IMG/VR virus record: IMGVR_UViG_3300045116_000102
Span: 1-37,547 of that record
Strand: one strand, 5' to 3'
Length of the DNA: 37,547 nt
DNA from: a virus
The notes under the pieces: generated by a model
Seen by the model: the letters and a program-made list of their open reading frames with translations, nothing else
What the model was told of the DNA's origin: nothing
Database searches by the model: none
Made by a program: the position numbers and the translations under genes
Part shown: positions 7,017 to 13,424 of the stretch, piece by piece
Layout: each line of letters opens with the position of its first letter
How positions within the stretch are numbered: position 1 is the first letter of the stretch

Positions 7017-7250
7017 ATGAACTTGGTGGTTGCAATCAACGTGTGGTCTAGGTCGGGGTTGCGGTCGGGGGCTGGGTCTAGGTCTTGGTCTTGGTCTTGG
7101 TCTCGGTCCTGGCCGCGGGTGTTGTCGGGGTCGGAGTCGGGGGAGGCGGAGGGGTCACGGTCGTTGTCGGGATCGCGGTCTGGGTCGAGGGCGGGGTCGA
7201 GGGCGGGGTCGAGGGCGGGGTCTAGGTCATGGTCAGGGTCTGGGTCGTAG
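7017..7250 (+). CDS. Array unit 8: Ser-X repeat protein
   Basis: 77 aa, leader MNLVVAINVWSRSG. It contains a short acidic break (SESGEAEGSRS) and a threefold GSRA block from GGGTCGAGGGCG repeats near 7190-7220. TAG two bases before the next ATG. Confidence 0.45.
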   Translation: MNLVVAINVWSRSGLRSGAGSRSWSWSWSRSWPRVLSGSESGEAEGSRSLSGSRSGSRAGSRAGSRAGSRSWSGSGS

Positions 7251-7252
7251 CG

Positions 7253-7420
7253 ATGAACCAAGCGATTGCAATCAATGTGTGGTCTGGGACGTGGTCTGGG
7301 GCTTGGTCTGGGGCTTGGTCTGGATCGCGGTCGGTGTCTTGGTCTGGGTCGGAGTCGCGTTCGGGTTCGCGGTCGGGAGCATGGTCGGAGTCGCGGTCTC
7401 GGTCTGGGTCGCATCGGTGA
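7253..7420 (+). CDS. Array unit 9: Ser-X repeat protein
   Basis: 55 aa, the shortest intact unit. Leader MNQAIAINVWSGTW, closely matched by unit 13. Its tail end (SESRSGSRSGAWSESRS) recurs nearly identically in unit 13, which points to duplication between units. GTGA overlap with unit 10. Confidence 0.45.
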   Translation: MNQAIAINVWSGTWSGAWSGAWSGSRSVSWSGSESRSGSRSGAWSESRSRSGSHR

Positions 7421-7668
7421 ACCAAGCGATTGCAATCAACGTGTGGTCGTGGTCTCGGTCTCGGTCGTTGTCTCGGGCGCGGTCTCGGTCTCGGTCGTCG
7501 TCGGAGTCGTGGGCGTGGTCTGGGTCTAGGGCGTGGGTGGGGTCTCGGTCACGGTCTGGGCCGTGGGCGTGGTCTGGGTCTGGGTCACGGTCTGGGTCGT
7601 GGGCGGGGTCTGGGGCGTGGTCTGGGTTTGGGGCGGGGGGGTGGTCCTGGTCAGGGTCTGGGTCGTAG
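7417..7668 (+). CDS. Array unit 10: Ser-X repeat protein
   Basis: 83 aa from GTG, leader VNQAIAINVWSWSR. The second half has more Gly, Ala and Phe (GAWSGFGAGGWSW). TAG two bases before the next GTG. Confidence 0.45.
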   Translation: MNQAIAINVWSWSRSRSLSRARSRSRSSSESWAWSGSRAWVGSRSRSGPWAWSGSGSRSGSWAGSGAWSGFGAGGWSWSGSGS

Positions 7669-7670
7669 CG

Positions 7671-7927
<257 letters not shown>

Positions 7928-7931
<4 letters not shown>

Positions 7932-8191
7932 ACCAATCAATCGCATTCGTGGGGTGTTATCGGTCATGGTCGTTGTCGCGGTCTAGGCCGTGGTCGTGGT
8001 CTAGGGCTAGGTCTCGGTCTCGGGCGTGGTCGTTGTCACGGTCGTGGTCGAGGTCTGGGGCGGAGTCGTTGTCGGGTTCGGGATCGCGGTCTAGGGCGTT
8101 GTCACGGTCGTGGTCGAGGTCTGGGGCGCGCTCGTGGTCGTGGTCGGGGGCTCGGTCGTGGCCGTGGTCGGGGGAGGGGTCGCATCGGTGA
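7928..8191 (+). CDS. Array unit 12: Ser-X repeat protein
   Basis: 87 aa with the second leader type, MNQSIAFVGCYRSW, as in units 3 and 15. A roughly 60-base block near 8034-8090 is repeated near 8099-8130 (SRSWSRSGAES and SRSWSRSGARS). GTGA overlap. Confidence 0.45.
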
Positions 8192-8433
8192 ACCAAGCGA
8201 TTGCAATCAATGTGTGGTCTGGGACGTGGTCTGGGTCTTGGTCTGGATCGCGGTCGGTGTCTTGGCCGGTGGCGTGGTCTCGGTCGGGGTCGGGATCGCG
8301 GTCTAGGGCGTTGTCGGGGTCTCGGTCGCGGTCTGGGGCGTGGTCTCGGTCGTGGTCCTGGTCTGGGTCGGAGTCGCGTTCGGGTTCGCGGTCGGGAGCA
8401 TGGTCGGAGTCGCGGTCTCAGTCTGGGTCGTAG
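8188..8433 (+). CDS. Array unit 13: Ser-X repeat protein
   Basis: 81 aa from GTG, leader VNQAIAINVWSGTW. Both ends match unit 9 closely and the middle differs, as expected if the ends were copied together. It ends SQSGS with TAG two bases before the next ATG. Confidence 0.45.
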   Translation: MNQAIAINVWSGTWSGSWSGSRSVSWPVAWSRSGSGSRSRALSGSRSRSGAWSRSWSWSGSESRSGSRSGAWSESRSQSGS

Positions 8434-8435
8434 CG

Positions 8436-8648
8436 ATGAACCGAGTGATTGCAATCAACGTGTGGTCTAGGTCGGGGTTGCGGTCGTGGTCTGGGTCTAG
8501 GTCTTGGTCGGGGTCGGTGGCATGGTCACGGTCTGGATCGTGGTCACGGTCGTGGGTGGGGTCGGGATCGCGGTCTCGGGCGGGGTTGCGGTCACGGTCG
8601 TGGTCGTTGACGTGGTCTGGATCGTGGTCACGGTCGTGGGTGGGATGA
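8436..8648 (+). CDS. Array unit 14: Ser-X repeat protein
   Basis: 70 aa, leader MNRVIAINVWSRSG. Two copies of a segment GSWSRSWVG appear, the second at the C-terminus. ATGA overlap with unit 15. Confidence 0.45.
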   Translation: MNRVIAINVWSRSGLRSWSGSRSWSGSVAWSRSGSWSRSWVGSGSRSRAGLRSRSWSLTWSGSWSRSWVG

Positions 8649-8995
8649 ACCAAGCAACCGCATTCGTGGGGTGTTATCGATCATGGTCGTGGTCGTGGTC
8701 ACGGTCTGGATCTAGGTCCTGGTCGGGGTCGGTGGCGTGGTCACGGTCTGGGTCTAGGGCGGGGGAGGGGTCTCCGTCACGGTCTCGGTCGTGGTCTGGG
8801 GCGTGGTCTGGGTCTCGGTCGTTGTCGTGGTCGGGGGCTTGGTCTCGGGCTTGGTCTCGGGCTTGGTCTCGGGCTTGGTCTCGGGCTTGGTCTAGGGTGT
8901 GGTCTCGGTCTCGGTCTGGGCCGTGGGCCAGGCCGTGGGCCAGGCCGTGGTCTGGGTCGCGTTCGGGTGGGGGCGTGGTCGGGGGCGGGCCATAA
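8645..8995 (+). CDS. Array unit 15: last and longest Ser-X repeat protein
   Basis: 116 aa, leader MNQATAFVGCYRSW. It contains five consecutive WSRA-type repeats (near 8840-8890) and three WARP/PWAR repeats, and ends GGGVVGGGP. TAA at 8993-8995 overlaps an ATG (TAATG) that opens a 23-codon ORF entering the cassette region, so the coupling pattern continues past the array. Confidence 0.45.
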   Translation: MNQATAFVGCYRSWSWSWSRSGSRSWSGSVAWSRSGSRAGEGSPSRSRSWSGAWSGSRSLSWSGAWSRAWSRAWSRAWSRAWSRVWSRSRSGPWARPWARPWSGSRSGGGVVGGGP

Positions 8996-9066
8996 TGGTG
9001 GCAGGTCAATCGAATCCGACATGGCGAACGATCAAGCTGAGCGACGGGAGTGCGAACAACCCATGA
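8995..9066 (+). CDS. 23-aa ORF bridging array and cassettes
   Basis: MVAGQSNPTWRTIKLSDGSANNP, starting in a TAATG overlap and ending in an ATGA overlap with the next gene. Its end, KLSDGSANNP, matches KLTDRGANNP at the end of the first methyltransferase-like gene (9700-9729) because both are read through the same part of an attC-like site. It is more likely a consequence of that repeated DNA than an independent gene. Confidence 0.25.
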   Translation: MVAGQSNPTWRTIKLSDGSANNP

Positions 9067-9134
9067 TACTGGAAACTCAAACGACATCCGAATGGCGAGC
9101 GCCCGCTCCCGTTCGCTCCGGTGACTGGTTAGGG
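9023..9134 (+). other. attC-like site 0
   Basis: R''-like GGCGAAC (9023-9029). L'' arm GAGCGACGGGAG (9039-9050) pairs with CTCCCGTTCGCTC (9106-9118) except for one extra T, the extrahelical base typical of attC sites. R' core is GTTAGGG (9128-9134). The ATG at 9063 of the downstream gene lies inside the site. Confidence 0.75.
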
Positions 9135-9729
9135 CGCGTTCTTGTGGCCTGCGAATATAGCGGCATCGTCCGTGACGCCTTCGCTGCTCTGGGCTGGGAT
9201 GCGTGGTCGTGCGACCTACTGCCGAGCGAGAAGCCCGGCAACCACCCACCAATGCGACGTGCGCGAAATCCTGGGCGAAGGCTGGGACATCATGGTGGCG
9301 CATCCGCCGTGTGTGCATCTGGCGGTGAGTGGTGCGCGCTGGTTCGCAGCCAAACAGCGCGAGCAAGCGGAGGCTCTAGACTTCGTGCGGCTGCTGCTGT
9401 CCGCGCCGATACCGCACATCGCACTCGAAAACCCGATAAGCGTCATAAGCTCGAAAATCCGAAAGCCCGACCAAGTGATACAGCCGTGGCAGCACGGCCA
9501 TGGAGAGACGAAGGCAACGTGCCTCTGGCTAAAGAATCTCCCGCGCCTCATGCCGTCGAATGTCGTGAATGGCCGCGAACAACGAATCTGGAAACTGCCG
9601 CAGAGTGCGGACAGGTGGAAAGAACGAAGCCGGATGTTCTCCGGCATAGCTGGGGCGATGGCGAACCAGTGGACGCTCGCCACGCGCCCTAACGAAAAGC
9701 TCACCGACCGGGGCGCGAACAACCCATGA
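9063..9729 (+). pseudogene. Cassette A: cytosine methyltransferase-like phage protein with a one-base frameshift
   Basis: The N-terminal part reads LVACEYSGIVRDAFAALGWD and CDLLPSEKPGNH in the frame of ATG 9063. The rest (QCDVREILGEGWDIMVAHPP, then LAVSGARWF, then QPWQHGHGETKATCLWLKNL and RWKERSRMF) is in another frame ending at TGA 9727-9729. Removing one C from the run at 9244-9246 gives the family sequence PGNH-HQCDVREIL without a gap. The family is common in phages and related to C-5 cytosine methylases, though catalysis is unproven. Cassette A has no ATG near its own start, so translation probably begins in attC-like site 0 (9063, or 9021). This may be a pseudogene, a programmed shift or an assembly error. 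Confidence 0.75.
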
Positions 9730-9798
9730 CGACCGATTGCAACGAGAGCGTTGAAACTGCCGAGGCCCGCCCCGGTTCGGTGAAGCATCTTGTTATGC
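9684..9798 (+). other. attC-like site 1
   Basis: R'' GCGCCCTAAC (9684-9693). L'' arm GCTCACCGACCGGGGCG (9699-9715) pairs with CGCCCCGGTTCGGTGAAGC (9768-9786), leaving two unpaired bases. R' core GTTATGC (9792-9798), followed by CG. Its centre shares GCGAACAACCCATGA with site 0. Confidence 0.8.
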
Positions 9799-10466
9799 CG
9801 CGTCTTTTGGATTTGTTCTGCGGCGCCGGCGGTGCTGGTGAAGGATACCGACAGGCCGGATTCGACGTAACTGGCGTGGACATTAAGCCGCAAAAGAACA
9901 ACCCGCATCGCTTCGTGCTCTCCGATGCTCTCGAATACGTTGCGGAACATGGAAGCGAATATGATGCAATCCACGCCTCGCCGCCCTGCCAAGCCTACTC
10001 GATGGCCGCACAGACTCAGCGCAATCGGGGCAAGGTGTATCCTGACCTGTTGGCCGTGACTCGATGTGCGCTCCAAAAGACTGGCAGGCCGTGGGTGATC
10101 GAGAATGTGCCGGGTGCTCCGATGCGACCAGACTTCAAACTCTGCGGTTGCCAATTCGGGATGAATCTGCGCCGGGAGCGGTGGTTTGAAACGTCGTGGC
10201 ACGCGTTCGCACTGCTCCCAAGCTGCCACCACCCGTTCCCGGTCGTGTCGGTAGTCGGGCACGGCACACCGACATGGGTGCGCGAAAAGCTGGGATACAA
10301 CCCGACAATCAAGCACTACCGAGAGGCGATGGGCATAGACTGGATGAACCGCGAAGAACTATCGCAGGCGATTCCACCCACGTTCACCGAATACATTGGC
10401 CGCTACCTACGCGCGGAGGTCGAGCGGCATAACGACCGAACTGAGCGACAGCCGCCCGGACGGTGA
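9795..10466 (+). CDS. Cassette B: DNA cytosine methyltransferase
   Basis: A 223-aa protein. Motif I is LDLFCGAGGAGEGY (residues 5-18), the catalytic Pro-Cys lies in SPPCQAYS (62-69), and motif VI is IENVPG (102-107). ATG 9795 sits inside the GTTATG at the very start of the cassette, as is usual for cassette genes; an in-frame ATG at 9726 would add 23 residues read through the attC-like site. The protein is short for the family and lacks an obvious target-recognition domain. It probably protects phage DNA or marks it against host restriction. Confidence 0.85.
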   Translation: MPRLLDLFCGAGGAGEGYRQAGFDVTGVDIKPQKNNPHRFVLSDALEYVAEHGSEYDAIHASPPCQAYSMAAQTQRNRGKVYPDLLAVTRCALQKTGRPWVIENVPGAPMRPDFKLCGCQFGMNLRRERWFETSWHAFALLPSCHHPFPVVSVVGHGTPTWVREKLGYNPTIKHYREAMGIDWMNREELSQAIPPTFTEYIGRYLRAEVERHNDRTERQPPGR

Positions 10467-10554
10467 CGTAATGACCACGGAAGCCACAATGCCGCCAATG
10501 GTGTTCGCCAAAGCTGAAGGCGGGGCGGCTGTTCGCTCCAGTGACTTGTTAGAG
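10424..10554 (+). other. attC-like site 2
   Basis: R'' GCGGCATAAC (10424-10433), the exact complement of the start of cassette B. L'' arm CTGAGCGACAGCCGCCC (10441-10457) pairs with GGGCGGCTGTTCGCTCCAG (10523-10541) except for an unpaired T and C. R' core GTTAGAG (10548-10554). The end GTTCGCTCCAGTGACTTGTT closely matches the same part of site 0. Confidence 0.8.
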
Positions 10555-11412
10555 CATTCGGCCTCCGACTCTCAAACACTCTATGAGCTACACCTATTTG
10601 CTGGAGTCGGGGGAGGAATCCTCGGCGGTATCCTTTGCGGACATATCCCATGCTGCGCTGTGGAAATCGAACCGTATGCCCGACAAGTCCTGCTGCAACG
10701 GCAACGCGATGGAATCCTGCCGCCGTTTCCAATCTGGGATGATGTCCGAACCTTCGATGGACGACCGTGGCGAGGAATCGCCGATGTCATCTGCGGTGGA
10801 TTCCCATGCCAAGACATCAGCTACGCCGGAAAGGGAAAAGGTATCGAAGGTGAGAGAAGCGGACTCTGGAGCGAGATGGCCAGAATCATTGGCGAAGTAC
10901 GACCGCGCTTCGCGCTTGTGGAGAACTCGGCAGCTCTCACTTTTCGGGGGCTTGGGCGAGTCCTTGGAGACCTGGCCGAACTGGGGATGGATGCGCGATG
11001 GGGAGTGCTGGGAGCAAACCATGTCGGCGGACTCCATCGGAGAGCCCGAATCTGGCTGGTGGCCTACTCCAAAGAAAATGGATGGGGTGAAGATGCTACT
11101 GACAGAATCACCGGCGCACTGGTGGAGCGAGTATCAGCGCCATGCGAAACGCGGAGTAAGGAAGCAATACCACCTCTCAATCGCAGTCCATTTCGGTTGC
11201 GGGGAATCCAAATTCAAAGAACGGATCGAACGCCATGGAGTGCCATCGCCGAACCCCGACGAACAACTCAGCCCGGAATGGGTGGAGTGGTTAATGGGGT
11301 GGCCAACGGGATGGACCGACTTGCAGCCATTGGAAACGGACAAGTTCCGGCTGTGGCTGCACTCGCATGGAAAATCCTCGACGCTCAACTGACCGCTAAC
11401 GCGAACGCGTGA
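10471..11412 (+). CDS. Cassette C: C5 DNA cytosine methyltransferase
   Basis: Up to 313 aa. Motif I is LFAGVGGGILGG (residues 42-53), the catalytic motif IV is GFPCQDIS (110-117), motif VI is LVENSA (149-154), motif VIII-like HRRARIWLV follows, and motif X is NGQVPAVAALAW near the C-terminus. The start is uncertain: ATGs at 10471, 10489 and 10498 lie in the attC-like site, and no ATG lies between cassette start and motif I. A second long frame overlaps its 3' two thirds. The last codons contain the remnant R'' box CGCTAAC, and TGA overlaps the next GTG. Confidence 0.88.
   Translation: MTTEATMPPMVFAKAEGGAAVRSSDLLEHSASDSQTLYELHLFAGVGGGILGGILCGHIPCCAVEIEPYARQVLLQRQRDGILPPFPIWDDVRTFDGRPWRGIADVICGGFPCQDISYAGKGKGIEGERSGLWSEMARIIGEVRPRFALVENSAALTFRGLGRVLGDLAELGMDARWGVLGANHVGGLHRRARIWLVAYSKENGWGEDATDRITGALVERVSAPCETRSKEAIPPLNRSPFRLRGIQIQRTDRTPWSAIAEPRRTTQPGMGGVVNGVANGMDRLAAIGNGQVPAVAALAWKILDAQLTANANA
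10784..11392 (+). CDS. Overlapping second-frame protein inside the cassette C methyltransferase
   Basis: A 202-aa frame lying wholly within the methyltransferase gene. It starts at ATG 10784 with AGGA 8 bases upstream. Its sequence is protein-like: DSHAKTSATPERE, SLAKYDRASRLWRTRQLSLF, GLGESLETWPNWGWMRDGE, WWPTPKK and SPEWVEWLMGWPTGWTDLQP. From memory these AKTS...SLFGG...WPTP...EWLMGWP.GW patterns recur in phage proteins near cytosine methylases. Both frames carry recognisable motifs over the same 600 bases, so this is likely true dual coding. Function unknown. The frame could be extended upstream to 10583. Confidence 0.7.
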   Translation: MSSAVDSHAKTSATPEREKVSKVREADSGARWPESLAKYDRASRLWRTRQLSLFGGLGESLETWPNWGWMRDGECWEQTMSADSIGEPESGWWPTPKKMDGVKMLLTESPAHWWSEYQRHAKRGVRKQYHLSIAVHFGCGESKFKERIERHGVPSPNPDEQLSPEWVEWLMGWPTGWTDLQPLETDKFRLWLHSHGKSSTLN

Positions 11413-11726
11413 ACTTCCTCCCCCTTATCCTCTGCGTTCCTTGCCTCGCATCCACTGCGACCTGGTATGGCGAGGGGCACCGGGGCCGGCTCATGGCCAA
11501 CGGTCGGCCATTCGACCCGGACCGGCTGACATGCGCAACTTGGGGGTGGCCGCTCGGGACCGTCCTGCGGGTGAGCACCTGGGACGGGTCCCGGGCGGTT
11601 GTGGTGCGGGTGACGGACAGGGGTCCTGCACGGTGGACGCGGGCGGATATCGATCTGAGCCGAGCTGCCTTCCGTCGGCTGGCGCCGTTGGGGACGGGGC
11701 GGTTGAAAGTGAGGGTGAGACGGTGA
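11409..11726 (+). CDS. Secreted RlpA-like double-psi beta-barrel protein
   Basis: A 105-aa protein from GTG, in GTGA overlap with the methyltransferase stop. A hydrophobic N-terminus (MNFLPLILCVPCLAS) looks like a signal peptide. The rest matches the RlpA barrel: TATWYGEGHRGRLMANGRPF, then LTCATWGWPLGTVLRVS, then VVVRVTDRGP and IDLSRAAFRRLA. RlpA-type proteins bind or cleave peptidoglycan, so a role in lysis or in modifying the host envelope is inferred. It has the bare barrel with no SPOR domain. Confidence 0.75.
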   Translation: MNFLPLILCVPCLASTATWYGEGHRGRLMANGRPFDPDRLTCATWGWPLGTVLRVSTWDGSRAVVVRVTDRGPARWTRADIDLSRAAFRRLAPLGTGRLKVRVRR

Positions 11727-12085
11727 ATACGACCTGCCGAACCTGCAATACGTCGCCCCCGGAATTCGAGCTTGAGGACGGGCGGTGTATTCGGTGCATC
11801 GCAATGGACCTCGCCACCTGCCGCCAGACGATTGCCGCGCTACGCGCGATCTGGCCCAGGTTGAGCGGTACGATCCCGGCCATGGCGCCACCGGAGTCGG
11901 ACGGGCCGCGCTTTCCGGTCGAGGCTGTAATCGAAGAGCACCGAGAGGTGTGTCTTCTGCTGATGGAGGCGGTTGACATGATGCGGAGGACGCAGCGTCT
12001 GTTCGATCTGAATGACGGTCACATTCTCATTGCGAAATGCCGGGAAATAGAGCGGTGGCTGGACTCCCACCAATCCGAGGTATGA
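11723..12085 (+). CDS. Small zinc-ribbon-like protein
   Basis: A 120-aa protein from GTG 11723, in GTGA overlap with the RlpA-like gene. The N-terminus has CRTC and CIRC pairs (residues 5-8 and 23-26), a likely zinc site. The remainder is helical, with LLLMEAVDMMRRTQRLFDL. The frame stays open upstream, but that part is the shadow of the RlpA-like gene. The family is not recognised. Confidence 0.55.
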   Translation: MNTTCRTCNTSPPEFELEDGRCIRCIAMDLATCRQTIAALRAIWPRLSGTIPAMAPPESDGPRFPVEAVIEEHREVCLLLMEAVDMMRRTQRLFDLNDGHILIAKCREIERWLDSHQSEV

Positions 12086-12158
12086 CTATGACCGAGCTGC
12101 CGGTGGACGACTCACATTTTCCACTTGCAATGGGTCTCAAATTGGTTACATTGATACC

Positions 12159-12683
12159 ATGGAACAGGACAACATGTTGAACACTAACACAACTGAGATT
12201 GGGGACTGGCCATTGTGGCGCGTGCTGCTCGGCAAGATGCGGGAGAATGAGAATTACGGTTACGGGGCGGTATGGGAAACGTCGTTCTTCGAGGCCGGCC
12301 TGGGGGCCAAGCGAGGCACGCCGGACTTCGCATTCCAAATGCTCGACATGCGAGCGGAAATGGAGGAGGTGGACGGCTACTATCTGCGGTGTCAGACACG
12401 GCACGATGAGGCTGGCCGGACAATCGAGGAATGGTTGATCCCGAGCGCCGCCGAGCACGAAGAGGTGGCGCGGGGGTTCGAGGCGCGCATGGGCCGGTAC
12501 GCTCACCGGAGCGTGGACATCAGGGCGAAGACCCTGGCCAATCCGACGGCGACGCTGAGCAGTGAGGAACGCGCGAACACTGAGGCCAGGATGCGCATCG
12601 CGGCGACGCGGATAGTACTGCTGAGGCGGGAGAAGTCGGTGGCAGAGTATGTCGTGAAACACGCGCCCAAACTGCTCAAGTGA
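12159..12683 (+). CDS. Unknown phage protein
   Basis: A 174-aa protein beginning MEQDNMLNTNTTEIGDWPLW. It is soluble and helical, with a conserved-looking core (ENENYGYGAVWETSFFEAGL) and a charged C-terminal helix (ARMRIAATRIVLLRREKSVA). No clear ribosome site precedes the ATG; 12174 is a second possible start. The AT-rich stretch upstream holds TTCCACTTGCAA (12119-12130), also found before the gene at 14992. No function is recognised. Confidence 0.6.
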   Translation: MEQDNMLNTNTTEIGDWPLWRVLLGKMRENENYGYGAVWETSFFEAGLGAKRGTPDFAFQMLDMRAEMEEVDGYYLRCQTRHDEAGRTIEEWLIPSAAEHEEVARGFEARMGRYAHRSVDIRAKTLANPTATLSSEERANTEARMRIAATRIVLLRREKSVAEYVVKHAPKLLK

Positions 12684-12711
12684 TAGGCCACCGCCACCCG
12701 GTTGAATTTCT

Positions 12712-12760
12712 GGGCTAGGCCCGGCCGGGGGCAAGGCGTGGCGGGGCGCGGATTGGCAAA
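12712..12760 (+). repeat. Short GGCNN pentamer array
   Basis: GGC recurs with about 5-base spacing (GGCTA GGCCC GGCCG, then GGCAA GGCGT GGCGG GGCGC GGATT GGCAA). It has the same style as the large array at 13425-14110, so the gene at 12834-13415 is flanked on both sides by pentamer DNA. The rest of the 12684-12833 gap shows nothing else. Confidence 0.7.
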
Positions 12761-12833
12761 CACACGGGGCGGCAACGCCACGCAGCTTTCATGAAGTGTG
12801 GGCAGTGCAATCGATGAACAGAAAGGCGCAACA

Positions 12834-13415
12834 GTGAAGTCGATGAAAGTCAAATGGACCGGGATCAGGCCGACGATCATGCACAATGGGGCCATGGTCG
12901 ACCCGCTCAATCCCCTGGTGCAGGCAATCAAAGCGGTGGTGTCGAAGGGAGCCAAGAAGCTGACTCTAGCCGACCTGGAAAGGCGGGACACGCTGGAATG
13001 GGAAGCTGGGCTGTACTACGACGACGAATTGGGCCCGGTGATTCCGTCCGACAACATCGAGGCCGCGATCAAAGCCGGCGCCCGCAAGTCCCGCTTGGGC
13101 AAAGACGCCGAGGCTGCGGTGTTCTGCACGGAACCGAACACCAGGCTGGAGTACGACGGGCCCCGGGACAAGGCGCGCCTGGCTGGGGACGTTCGGTTTG
13201 TGATGCGCAAACCTTGCAAGCTTCCGTCGGGCGTCAGGATCATTCGGATCCGCCCCATGTTTCCGACTGGGTGGGTGCTGCGGTTCGAGTTGGAGTTCGA
13301 TGACTCCGTGATCGGGCCCAAGGAGCTGGTCAAAGCTATGAACGACGCCGGCGCCTTGGTCGGGCTTGGGGACTGGCGTCCCAAGTTCGGCCGGTTCCTG
13401 GTCGAGGTGGAGTGA
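12834..13415 (+). CDS. Phage protein with GDWRPKFGRF C-terminus
   Basis: A 193-aa protein. GTG 12834 has AAAGG upstream; ATG 12843 is a close alternative. The order of motifs, IRPTIMHNGAMVDPLNPLVQ, then WEAGLYYDDELGPVIPSDNI, then IRPMFPTGWVLRFELEFDDS, then GDWRPKFGRFLVEVE, fits a protein type seen in many siphophages. Its function is not established; a RAMP-like RNA-binding fold has sometimes come to mind for such sequences, but I cannot support that here. It is the only gene embedded in the pentamer-repeat zone. Confidence 0.65.
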   Translation: MKSMKVKWTGIRPTIMHNGAMVDPLNPLVQAIKAVVSKGAKKLTLADLERRDTLEWEAGLYYDDELGPVIPSDNIEAAIKAGARKSRLGKDAEAAVFCTEPNTRLEYDGPRDKARLAGDVRFVMRKPCKLPSGVRIIRIRPMFPTGWVLRFELEFDDSVIGPKELVKAMNDAGALVGLGDWRPKFGRFLVEVE

Positions 13416-13424
13416 TTTCCAGGG

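Larger units (their letters stand above)
9023..11399 (+). mobile_element. Integron-type gene cassette array with three cassettes
   Basis: Three attC-like sites (9023-9134, 9684-9798, 10424-10554) separate genes. The decisive sign is that each cassette begins with bases complementary to the R'' box of the site at its other end. Cassette A starts GTTAGGGCGC (9128) and ends with GCGCCCTAAC (9684-9693). Cassette B starts GTTATGCCGC (9792) and ends with GCGGCATAAC (10424-10433). Cassette C starts GTTAGAG (10548) and ends with CGCTAAC (11393-11399), one mismatch from the expected CTCTAAC, but lacks the rest of its site. This is the geometry of cassettes inserted by an integron integrase. No integrase gene is in the window. 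Confidence 0.8.

Noticed and set aside
9023-11412. A complete integron with integrase and attI
   Set aside because: Only attC-like sites and cassettes are visible. No tyrosine recombinase or attI-like site was found in the window.
12088-12180. 30-aa ORF beginning MTELPVDD between two genes
   Set aside because: Its start is close to the previous stop, but it overlaps the next start, is very short and has no recognisable pattern.
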